This document shows, one piece after another, positions 1 through 12,600 of a DNA stretch of 64,000 bases. The DNA is from Apostichopus japonicus (Eukaryota > Echinodermata > Holothuroidea > Aspidochirotida > Stichopodidae). The DNA is taken from positions 16,053,876 to 16,117,875 of the forward strand of contig NC_092567.1 of assembly GCF_037975245.1 (NCBI RefSeq), in the 5' to 3' direction. The first letter of the stretch is position 1; every line of letters starts with the position of its first letter. Below the pieces are notes generated by a model. It did no database searches, had not been told where the DNA came from, and saw only the letters and a program-made list of their open reading frames with translations. A program made the position numbers and the translations under genes.

Positions 1-488
1 AAAAGATTTTAGCACATTTTAAAGGTGAATATATTGAAAAAAACGGAAAATAAATAGCAGAAATATTTACTGGCACTTTAATCTATCCCCTTTCTCTTAC
101 ATTGTGACACAGCGTGAGGTGAAACGCAGATGCAAACGTTAAATAAGTAAATCTATACGACCCGCTTAAAAATATCACTAATAAATGCAGGACATCTAGA
201 CTAAATAGACCACCGGCGTAGTAGTCACTCTCACTGAACTGGCATTCAACCTTACAGTAGATATGAATCTGAATAAATTTGAATAATTATGCATTATTCC
301 ACAGAGAGACACAAAAAGACTCTTTCTCTCAACGAGACTGTTGTATAAAAAATTATATATAAAAAAATTTATATATAAAAAAAAATTCATATATAAACAT
401 TTTTTATACATAAAAAAAATTTATATACAAAAAATTATATATAAAAAATTTATATTTTTTATTGTATAAAAAATTAATGAAAAAGTAC
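1..488. other. BRSK intron sequence left of exon 12
   Basis: AT-rich with repeated TATATAAAAAATTTATATA-like runs at 340-470. No further BRSK exon could be assigned with confidence. Confidence 0.5.
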
Positions 489-615
489 CCTGAGTTTGAA
501 TAAATAGGGATAGCTCTCCTGGCAGGAGACAGAGAGCTCTCGCGATGAAGGTCCAGGGACTTGCGCTCGGACCGCCTCCGATGGAATGAGTCCACTCTCT
601 TACGAGGTGGGTCCA
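489..615 (-). CDS. BRSK: BRSK exon 12
   Basis: Residues 356-397: [20 protein letters not shown], then [20 protein letters not shown] and NS. The DPPRKRVDS and PARRAI motifs are characteristic of BRSK. Acceptor TTCTGTAG is clear; the donor at GG|GTACTT is weak, so the 3' edge is the least certain of the gene. Confidence 0.85.
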
Positions 616-3600
616 CTACAGAACAGAGGAGATGAAATGAAACAGATGAGATGGATGCAAACGGAATTTAAATACCTTACTACTAAGAACTGATAAAAGA
701 GGTCGACATTAGGAATTTAAATACCTTACTACTAAGAACTGATAAAAGAGGTGGACATTAGGAATTTAAATACCTTACTACTAAGAACTGATAAAAGAGG
801 TGGACATTAGGAATTTAAATACCTTACTACTAAGAACTGATAAAAGAGGTGGACATTAGGAATTTAAATACCTTACTACTAAGAACTGATAAAAGAGGTG
901 GACATTAGGAATTTAAATACCTTACTACTAAGAACTGATAAAAGAGGTCGACATTAGGAATTTAAATACCTTACTACTAAGAACTGATAAAAGAGGTGGA
1001 CATTAGGAATTTAAATACCTTACTACTAAGAACTGATAAAAGAGGTGGACATTAGGAATTTAAATACCTTACTACTAAGAACTGATAAAAGAGGTGGACA
1101 TTAGGAATTTAAATACCTTACTACTAAGAACTGATAAAAGAGGTGGACATTAGGAATTTAAATACCTTACTACTAAGAACTGATAAAAGAGGTGGACATT
1201 AGGAATTTAAATACCTTACTACTAAGAACTGATAAAAGAGGTGGACATTAGGAATTTAAATACCTTACTACTAAGAACTGATAAAAGAGGTGGACATTAG
1301 GAATTTAAATACCTTACTACTAAGAACTGATAAAAGAGGTCGACATTAGGAATTTAAATACCTTACTACTAAGAACTGATAAAAGAGGTGGACATTAGGA
1401 ATTTAAATACCTTACTACTAAGAACTGATAAAAGAGGTGGACATTAGGAATTTAAATACCTTACTACTAAGAACTGATAAAAGAGGTCGACATTAGGAAT
1501 TTAAATACCTTACTACTAAGAACTGATAAAAGAGGTGGACATTAGGAATTTAAATACCTTACTACTAAGAACTGATAAAAGAGGTGGACATTAGGAATTT
1601 AAATACCTTACTACTAAGAACTGATAAAAGAGGTGGACATTAGGAATTTAAATACCTTACTACTAAGAACTGATAAAAGAGGTCGACATTAGGAATTTAA
1701 ATACCTTACTACTAAGAACTGATAAAAGAGGTGGACATTAGGAATTTAAATACCTTACTACTAAGAACTGATAAAAGAGGTGGACATTAGGAATTTAAAT
1801 ACCTTACTACTAAGAACTGATAAAAGAGGTGGACATTAGGAATTTAAATACCTTACTACTAAGAACTGATAAAAGAGGTGGACATTAGGAATTTAAATAC
1901 CTTACTACTAAGAACTGATAAAAGAGGTGGACATTAGGAATTTAAATACCTTACTACTAAGAACTGATAAAAGAGGTGGACATTAGGAATTTAAATACCT
2001 TACTACTAAGAACTGATAAAAGAGGTGGACATTAGGAATTTAAATACCTTACTACTAAGAACTGATAAAAGAGGTGGACATTAGGAATTTAAATACCTTA
2101 CTACTAAGAACTGATAAAAGAGGTGGACATTAGGAATTTAAATACCTTACTACTAAGAACTGATAAAAGAGGTGGACATTAGGAATTTAAATACCTTACT
2201 ACTAAGAACTGATGAAAGAGGTCGACATTAGGAATTTAAATACCTTACTACTAAGAACTGATAAAAGAGGTCGACATTAGGAATTTAAATATCTTACTAC
2301 TAAGAACTGATAAAAGAGGTCGACATTAGGAATTTAAATACCTTACTACTAAGAACTGATGAAAGAGGTCGACATTAGGAATTTAAATACCTTACTACTA
2401 AGAACTGATAAAAGAGGTCGACATTAGGAATTTAAATATCTTACTACTAAGAACTGATAAAAGAGGTCGACATTAGGAATTTAAATACCTTACTACTAAG
2501 AACTGATAAAAGAGGTGGACATTAGGAATTTAAATACCTTACTACTAAGAACTGATAAAAGAGGTCGACATTAGGAATTTAAATACCCTACTACTAAGAA
2601 CTGATGAAAGAGGTCAACATTTTGCTGTCCGATGCCGCTCTGTGGAGTTTTTCACTCCTTGGTTTTAGTGGAGCCAAATTTTTAAAGGAATAATTATTTT
2701 GGGGAAATTTTATTACCCAAAGTGTGGTTGCACAAATTTAATGTGACGTAAGAATATGGTAGATCATTCTGGTTACTTTCAAGCTTTCATGTATTGTCCG
2801 TCAAATGTCATATCATGCCGCGAAAGTGTCCATTAGCTATATGTTGCATCCAAAAACCTGTCGTTTGTACTGAACGGCAGGTTTATTCCAGTTGGTTAGC
2901 TGAGTTATCAGTCCCATCTTTTCGCACCTTAGTTGAGCTGCCTATTTGTCTATTATGCAACTCATCACACAGCTAGTAGCCAAATCACTATCAGATCAAG
3001 GCAGACATGGCAAGGTGTGAACAAATCAACTCTTCCTAACTAACCAATCTGTTCGCAGAAGAGATAAAAGTTTCAGTAAGTTGAGGTCAAGAGAGCTGAA
3101 AAATGCAACCTGTGGTTAATGGACTAATTCTTGTCATGAAGTTGCTTTAATTAACAAGGTCATTTGCTCGAAAACGAACAGGAAATAATTGCACTCACGC
3201 CCTCTGTATTTCTCCTGTATTCTATCAGTCAGATGAACGGACGATTCAAGGTATTTAAAATCGTCTTGTTACTAGTATTTTAATTCCATACCTTTCACAC
3301 TGGGAATTTTTACATGATCATGCATATTCAGCATCATCTGAATATGCAATGTGTAACATTGGTCACAATAGATTGGTCAAAGCTAGTTGAAATAAAGTTA
3401 CATGAGATCTATCCTGAAGCAATACTGTAGTGAGTTGTAAAATTATGAAAAATCTGGAAGATGTTCTCATGCTTGGATGAATAGGAAATGAGGGTGATCT
3501 TTGAAAACTATGCTGAAATTATTTTGGCATGAAATTCCTTTTTGGAAAATTTTAACAAAAACAAGAAACAAAAACAAAACAATCATAAACAAAGACAGTG

Positions 3601-6600
3601 GTGGCCCATCTGATGTCCATCACTTGATAATATAAAGAAAATGGTCATATTTAATATAATACAACAGTATCGGATCAGGCACACAGATTACGTATTGAGT
3701 ATTTGCGATGTGACATGCAAGCATGTGCTGTCATAGCATTTATGTTACCCAGACTAGGCCTGTGTAATCATGTATCTGTAATGCACTGTGGGTCTTCTGC
3801 GCTTTTAATCAAATAGTAAAATAATAATATAAATAATAGTTAACTAGGCTAGACCTATGTAACTATTTATCTGTAAATGCACTGTGGGTCTTCTGCGCAT
3901 GCAATCTAAAAGTAAAATAATAACATAAATAATAGTTAACTAGGCTAGACCTATGTAACTTTTTATCTGTAATGCACTGTGGGTCTTCTGCGCTTTCAAT
4001 CTAAAAGTAAAATAATAATATAAACAATTAGGCTAGACCTATGAAACTATTTATCTGTAATTCCCTGTGGGTCTTCTGCGCTTTCAATCTAATAGTATAT
4101 ATTCTCTGGATCTGTCCTAGCATTTATGTTAAATTGGCTAGACCTATGTAACTATTTATCTGTAATTCACTGTGAGTCTTCTAAACTTTCAATCTAATAT
4201 ATTCCCTGGATCTGTCATAGCATTATGTTAAATAGGCTAGACCTATGTAACTATTTATCTGTTATTCACTGTGGGTCTTCTGTGCTTTCAATCTAATGGT
4301 ATATATTCCCTGGATCTGTCTAAGCATTAATGTTTAATAGGCTAGACCTATGTAACTATTTATCTGTAATTCACTGTGGGTCTTCTGTGCTTTCAGTCTA
4401 ATAGTATATAATCCCTGGATCTGTCTAAGCATTTATGTTAAATAGACTAGACCTATGTAACTATTTATCTGTAATTCACTGTGAGGCTTCTGTGATTTCA
4501 ATCTAATAGTATATATTCCCTGGCTCTGTCTAAGCATTTATGTTAAATAGGCTAGACCTATGTAACTATTTATCTGTAATTCCCTGTGGGTCTTCTGTGC
4601 TTTCAATCTAACAATATATAATCCCTGGATCTGTCTAAGCATTTATGTTAAATAGACTAGACCTATGTAACTATTTATCTGTAATTCACTGTGAGGCTTC
4701 TGTGATTTCAATCTAATAGTATATATTCCCTGGATCTGTCATAGCATTTATGTTAAATAGGCTAGACCTATGTAACTATTTATCTGTAATTCCCTGTGGG
4801 TCTTCTGTGCTTTCAATCTAATAATATATAATCCCTGGATCTGTCTAAGCATTTATGTTAAATAGACTAGACCTATGTAACTATTTATCTGTAATTCACT
4901 GTGAGGCTTCTGTGATTTCAATCTAATAGTATATATTCCCTGGCTCTGTCTAAGCATTTATGTTAAATAGGCTAGACCTATGTAACTATTTATCTGTAAT
5001 TCACTGTGGGTCTTCTCCGCTTTCAATCTAATAGCATATATTCCCTGGATCTGTCATAGCCTTTATGTTAAATAGACTAGACCTATGTAACTATTTATCT
5101 GTAATTCACTGTGAGTCTTCTGTGCTGTCAATCTAATAGTATATATTCCATGGATCTGTGTAAGCATTTATGTTTTATAGGCTAGACCTATGTAACTATT
5201 ATTCTTTAATTCACTGTGAGTCTTCCGTGCTTCAATGTAATAGTATATATCCCTGGATCTGTCATAGCACTTATGTTAAGTAGGCTAGAATGATCTACCT
5301 AATTTCTGAAAGATTTGCCTGAATTTGACTTGGTCCTGAGCTCCAACAATTCCTCATGCAGGTCTCTGTCTTTCATGTAGCTACATTGATAGCCTTACAG
5401 AGATCTATCATAGCTAGGATGTCAAGTTAACTAAGGCTTTATATTTATATAGCTAGTAATTGCATCACTAATTTTACTACAGGTCTTTATTTACCTGAAT
5501 CTGACCTTGCCCTAAGGTCCAAGTCATCCTCAGTACTTGGTCTTCTATGTTTCCTATCCAACAGAAGTGCATATATGACCTTTTCTGTATTGTGGCTGTA
5601 GTAAAATCAGAAGAGACATTGAATAAGGTTTAGACTTGAACTATAACAGGGATGAGCCTAGGGTAAAAAAAAAATCACTGAACTTTGCAAAAATTGCGGT
5701 ATAGGCTCCAGTTTGCATATGCTACATGTGTTAGGATAATAGTTTTTGTCCTCGAGGTAGAAAAGAAATCAAGGATATTCCGCGAATTCGCGGAAACTCA
5801 TGCCTGCTATAATGTCTGACACACAGTATATCTTCACGAGTCATACAATGCACATGTATGTTTAAATTAAGACGATGACAACGGCACTCAGACAATTTTA
5901 AATATCAAAGCAACAGTTCTTGTTAATATGGCTCTGTAACTTTCTTCTTCAATATCCTATTTCCTACTAGATTGCCATAGAATTTCATTCAATCTCGTAC
6001 AATTGTAATGTTACTTGGTGAAATAGACTGGAAGAAATCTGATCAATTGTAACAATCCTAAAAGTGTGTTTAAAAAAACAGTTTCGTCTTGACTTCTTTG
6101 ACAAGAAACTAAAGCTGTTAAAGGTGCCTTAACATAATTAATACCATTTTTATAAGCATCCTTACTTGTTAATTGTAAAACTATATTCTATACCCTGAAA
6201 ATACCCCAAAAGACAAAATAATGCTCAACTTTATGTCAAAGATGTGAACATAGCAGCCATTTACATAGTAGTTATTTACACTTTTTCTTCTACATTTTCA
6301 ATAACCACTTACAGGTCTTCTTTGCAACTAATTAGGTGAATTGTTGTTTGTCATTACATTTGGAATCAAGTACTTTAAAAAAAATGAAATTAAAAGAATT
6401 AATATCCACCAAAAAAGGGAGAATTAAAGAGCAACAAATTAAACAAGAGAAAAAACAAAGGCAGACATACCGACAGAAAAAACAACAACAAATGAATAAA
6501 GAAAGAAACAGATTAAGAATAATAAGAATAAATTAAAAGAATTGATATCACTAGTCCCCCCTCCAAAAAAAGGGAGAATTAAATAGCAACGAATTAAACA

Positions 6601-9600
6601 AGAGAGACAAAGGCAGACATACCGACAGAAAAAACAACAACAAATGAATAAAGAAAGAAACAGATTAAGAATAATAAGAATAAATTAAAAGAATTGATAT
6701 CACTAGTCCCCCCTCCAAAAAAAGGGAGAATTAAATAGCAACGTATTAAACAAGAGAGACAAAGGCAGACATACAGACAGAAAAAAACAACAACAAATGA
6801 ATAAGCAAGAAACAGATTAAGAATTCAAAGAATAAATTAAAACAATTAATATCCCCCCAAAAATGGAGAATTAAAGAGCAGCAAATTAAACAAGAGAGAC
6901 AAAGGCAGACAAACAGACAGAAAAAAACAACAACAAATGAATAAAGAAAAGAAACAGATTAAGAATAATAAGAATAAATTAAAAGACTTAATATGCCCCC
7001 CCCCCCTCCCCAATAAAGGAGAATTAACAAGCAACAAATTAAACAAGAGAGAAAAGGGCAGACATACAGATAGACAGACAGACAGAGACAAAAGAAATGA
7101 CAAGAGCGACAGAGGCGGAGCATCCATACAGTCAGAGGGGGCGGATGCCCCCCCCCCTAACAGACTCAAATGGACTGCTGGCGCCCTTTTCAGCTTTTTA
7201 CCACTTTTTACTTATTCGCGATTATTACTTTTTTATTGCGCTTTCAAATACCTATTGACATTTGTCACATTTTGTTAGTGTAATTTTCTGACAAAATGGC
7301 GATGACACCAATTTATTCTTCATTTATCTGCAAATTAGCAAGGCGCGGAAAGGGTCATCTCCTGCGATCTAAGGAGTATCTTTATTCAAAAATTTTTCTG
7401 TATGCTCCATGCCAACCTGTGGTGGCACTTCGCTTAGATAGTGTGGAAAGCGCCCCTACAGACCAATATCGCCCCCCCCCCTGACCAATACCCCTAGCTC
7501 CGCCACCGAAGAGCGATGAAAAGAAATTAATGTAAGGAACTATAGAGTTGACTTACTGGGGACTGAGAAGATTGGCTAATAGTCTATCCTTGTCCTTAAA
7601 GCAGCCTAACGATCCCATACTGGCTAGAACGTCCGGATCGATATCCTCTTCACCTAATAAAACTGGAACCTGGCCAAAGAAGGAGAAATGATCTAAGATG
7701 GAGAAATTAATAGGTCTAAGTAAGCTAGAAAAGAAGGAAAAAACCATAGTCAGCATATGTAGATGGATTCTATTATTGATGCCATAATTGGAAACTTATT
7801 TTAAAGGTTACTCCAAATTTTTTTTCCAAACATGATGGCAGGAATTGACAGGTCTGGTATGTATGCATTTACTCACCCTTAACATTTTTATTTCTGATGT
7901 TGACAAATTGTTCAGAACAGAATTCAGCATTTTTGGCAATCTTTTGTATCTTCACAGCTAAGAGAAGAATTACATAGAAGTACATAGCCCATAAATACAC
8001 CAGTCTCTCCCTTAATTATCCTCCTACCGCCTCCCCCAACCCCCCCCCCTCACTCAAAGTTTAACTTACCTTTAATGGCTGAATATTTCGAGATATTAGT
8101 TCCTCCTGATTTTCATTTCTTGAGCCTCTGTAAAGTAAAGGTAAAAAAACATTTTCATAAATTATAAGTTGTCTACTAACAGTGACTGGATAACCTGCTA
8201 TAGTACCAATGAGACTGGTACAATTTAGCTACATGGTAGAAGTTCACTTTGTAGACATAGTTTGCTAAACCTGCATTGGATACTTCTTAAATTCTATGAA
8301 ATATATTTCATTTTCTCGATGTCAAACTTAGATCTGCTGTGATCATCAAAAAGCAGCAATTAGCTAACCGTATATTTTGTACTCTTGTAGTTCATATGTC
8401 GGAGAGGTTACCCTGCAATTGCCACCAAGTTTAATACTTTTAATACTTTCAATTTAATACTTTCAATTAATACTTAATTTAATTTAAAATAATACTTTTA
8501 ATTAATTTATACTTTTTTTAATAATACTTTAACTTATTGTTTTTTTAATAATACTTTAATTAATTTAATTTAATTTAATACTTAACTTAATTTAAAACTT
8601 AATTTAATACTTTCAATTAATACTTTCAATTTTAGGGAGCAGGCCAGCACATTTGTAAGGCTAAACACAGGTAATATCACAGGAGTGTTACAGTGTAGAG
8701 GTGAAAGATGACGGTGATTGGAAAGCAATAAAATCTATCAAAATTATTATTATCTTTTTTTAATTGGAGATTATCAAGATGTATGGTCAGCTAAATTAAT
8801 AGAACAAAGGTTTGAATGATCAGTGAGAATCCGACAGTCCTTCAAATCTTGAAAGAAAATTCCAGATCAATAAAGCAAACTCTAAAATGAGCTACCACTG
8901 TTAGTTGGATTGCCACCTGATGTGAAGTGTAGGTTGCCAGCAATTATTCTAGTTTTCTACACATGCAAAGTGCAAATTGGTTACTTAGCTTTATACTAAA
9001 CATAGCAGTCATTCAAAATATGAGAAAGTGTATTTATCTTGCAAAAAGTCCTGTCCAAGGCTGTAAATGTTGTTACAGTTATTACACAAAATGAGAAACA
9101 TTTTTAACCTTGTTAGCTGATGGAGGAAAATATTTTTACTTACACAAGATACCATGGGTGCCTTTTTATTTGTGATATCTGTCATAGAAAGATAAAAAGA
9201 AGAAAATTGATGCGATGAAAGAAAGATCATAATAATGTGTTAATATCTCAACATAAACCCCAAAAATATAGAAATAGCTAAACAATAACAAATAGAACTG
9301 TGAAATTTATGATATAAATAACCAAAACATGCATATATGAAACAAAAATCCCTAGGGTTGATACGCAGTTTGCTTAACATATTTTGTGACTTTTTCTCTT
9401 CATTTTTTTTCTTCTACAAAAAGTGATCTTTATGGCGACATGCCCATCACTGTAAAATGTCATTTTCTCTTTATCTTGTTCCTTTTGTTGTAGAATCTGT
9501 GGATTTGTGAAATAATTCAACTAAACTTGTGAATTACATATCTAAACTCCATTTCAAATTTTCCAGGATTCAAAGTTATTTGTATTTTCAGTCGCTTTTT

Positions 9601-12600
9601 CTCCAGGCTTTCATGCACTTGCAAAGCAATATAATTAAAGACTACCCTTAAAAAAAAATATATAAAAAAAAAATTGGAAAATTGTTTCAGAATTCAATGG
9701 AATCATTTATTCCTCACAGGTATCATTTTTTTTTAATTGAACAAACGTTAATTAATAGCATCGTCATTTTAACAATGCGACTGTTATTGTAAGGGAAGGA
9801 AGGATGTTTCAAACTGGATGTCATCTGCTACCATCAACCAATGAATAAGTTTGACCTACATTATGTTGTCATCAATCATCAAAGGTCATAATCTAATGCT
9901 ACCACTGTGGCTGCATAACACTAAATCTGACATTAACACCAAGCAGGGATGTGCTCACACTGGGCGGCACCGGGTGGCTGGGCCCAGCAGTTCTGAATGC
10001 ACAAACAGTATTTTAAACATTTCCGCCCGACACTTTTTTGATGATAATTTAACAAATTTTACCATAGCCAAAATCTGGGAGAGTACATGGCACAGAATAG
10101 CCAAAATAGCACCACCTAAGGATACTTCATGTGCAAATTTGTCCAGTGGGGAGGGGGTACCCCACCCATGAGATCCCTCTCCCAGGGTGTGGATCACACT
10201 AACGCACAATCTGCCCGGCACTCAAATTTTCCTGAGCACATCCCTGACCAAGGATATATAAACATCAGACTCCATGCCATTCACACTGTCTATTAGTTTT
10301 ACAACCAGCCGACAGTATAAAGAGACCCTCCCCCCTCCCCTCCCGGCCGTCTGGGATTAAACTTACTGCAAGTCTTTTTTCTGTATTGACCTCCACCATT
10401 CCTCTCAGCAGATTCTGACAGTCTGGGGGCACAAAGTGAGGAATGTGAAATACTCCCTTCTTGACTTTCTCTAGTAGATTCCTGAGGTTGTCGTCATCGA
10501 AGGGGAGTGCACCCTGTCGCGAGAGGGACAAAAGAGGAACATCAAATTATTTCATTTCTGACTGCCTAGCTCTCAAGAGAGGATTGCAAGATTAACAATC
10601 AAATAATTTGACAATAATTGTCATTTATAGTGAAATAATTGAAGAATACGGTTCCCATCAAAATAGTCCAAAATGGTTCACTTCAATAATTAATTTGATC
10701 AGTAACCTTCCCAAGCTAGGTTCATGGCCAGATAACACCATATCTGGTACAATCGCAGAATATTAGAGTAAACCAGAGAAATAACATATGACTCATAATT
10801 GACAAATAAGGAGTAATGTTTGAGAAAATATATTTGAATTTTCGGTCCCCCTGGGACCTTCATCAGCAATACCTTGCAGTGGAATGAAAAGTACAAAATG
10901 TAACACAAAGAAAGTATGACGCTAGAAGGTCCCAGGGGGAGCGAAAATTCCAATATATTTTCTAAAACATTACTCCTTATTTGACAATTATGGATCATAT
11001 CTTATTTCTCTGGTTTTCTCTAATATAATCTTTTGTCGTAAACATGGATTTTACTTTGAACACTAAATATATGCCCTGATGACAAAAAAAAAAAAAAATA
11101 GTGTAACTGAAATAAGATAAAAAAAAATCATAAAATTACACTACATTAAAATATTCTCAGTAATAAGTGACTTAATTTGTGTTTTCATGCCTCAGTTCTG
11201 CATTGATCTCATAAATAATTAACTTAAGTTCATCCACAAAGAACAAGATGTTGGCTATTAACAGTGGCTAAAAATTAACTCCAGACTGTTACTTAAATTA
11301 TATGCAACATGTATGCTTTGATAAAAGAGAACACTTTGCTTGCATTGCAAGTCCTTTCATTAACCACCCTTTGACCTCTGATATTCAAGACTATATCCAC
11401 AGGGTGTACAACTAAAGCATTTTTCATTCAGGTGAGAGTTTTATTGTGTTTCACCCAATTGCCTACAGCATAAATTTTTAGTTTCAGAAAAGTGTTTGAG
11501 AGTGACTGTATTTGGTTTTCATGGTGATATTAATATGAAACACTGTGCAATTCTTTGGTAAACTGCTGTGACTGCTGCAATAATTTGCAGTGATCGGACC
11601 TCCAATACAAACACCATTAAGGAGAGACATTTGATGTGAACTACAGTAGCTGGCACTTGTGTGAAAATTACTGACAGCTACAATATGTAGCTCTGTACTA
11701 CATACAGTCAATGCAAAGAGTGTGAAGACTTGCGCAAAAAGAAACATTTAATGCCGGTAATCTGACCTAGTTTTGAAGGAGGTGTAACAGAAGTGTTAGA
11801 CACCACCATCGATCCCATAAAAACACACACAGCTTGCAACCGTCGGTAATTAGACACTAGTGTATGGTCAGTACATACAGCTGCGGTCAATACCCACAGC
11901 ACAGTATACAACCAATACAGCGAGGAACATCTCAGGTCCAGCTAAAGATAACAAGGTATCGCATTTCATTACTGTCTGCACTTTGTAGCAACCAGACAAA
12001 ACGTCACTTGCAAGCAACGGAAAGTTAACTTTTTCAGATGGCTGCACGCGGTTTGGGGCGAGTCTTCAATGCCTTTAACTATCTGGTTTCAGGAAACGTT
12101 TTAATTTTCAAACTTGCATCTTTGCATGACTCACAGCACGTATACGGACTGTTTACTGTATGACTACAATGATAAAATGGTGATATCTTTAACTTACTAT
12201 CAAACTAAACATTCCCCAAAAACTACCTTCTGTAATTTTTTATTTATCCCACAAGAATTGGAATAAATATGATAGTAGCTTACAGTAAACCATGAAAATT
12301 TGGGATTGGAATCTAGTTTATTTCATGAACAATGAAACATTTCAAAATCTACCAGGTGGGGGAATAACTGGGAAGGTGGGAACTTGGGGGGTATGGTTTC
12401 ATGAGAAGGAGAGGTTTTGACCAGAAGTAACCGGTTGTAGAGGGCATACAGTGCTAAAAAGGCTATCATTTCACTCTAGGCACGGTAGAGCTAAAGTGCT
12501 AAGGTTGTGAGGAGACAGGTAAGCTTGTCGTTCATTAATTTAACAGAGATGTAACAGAGATGCAAGTTGGTATTTATAATAATAATAATAAATGAGACTT

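Noticed and set aside
196-260. Candidate BRSK exon 13 on the minus strand (SVRVTTTP after a CCAG)
   Set aside because: The phase can fit and RVT recalls the family, but it is only about 30 nt with a weak donor and little similarity; not callable from sequence alone.
663-2622. CRISPR-like regular array
   Set aside because: The 49-bp units are contiguous with no unique spacers, and the context is a eukaryotic intron.
6846-7278. Frames of 107-113 codons across the A-rich array and MITE
   Set aside because: They combine tandem repeat and transposon sequence, and the same strings occur in non-coding copies at 48 kb.
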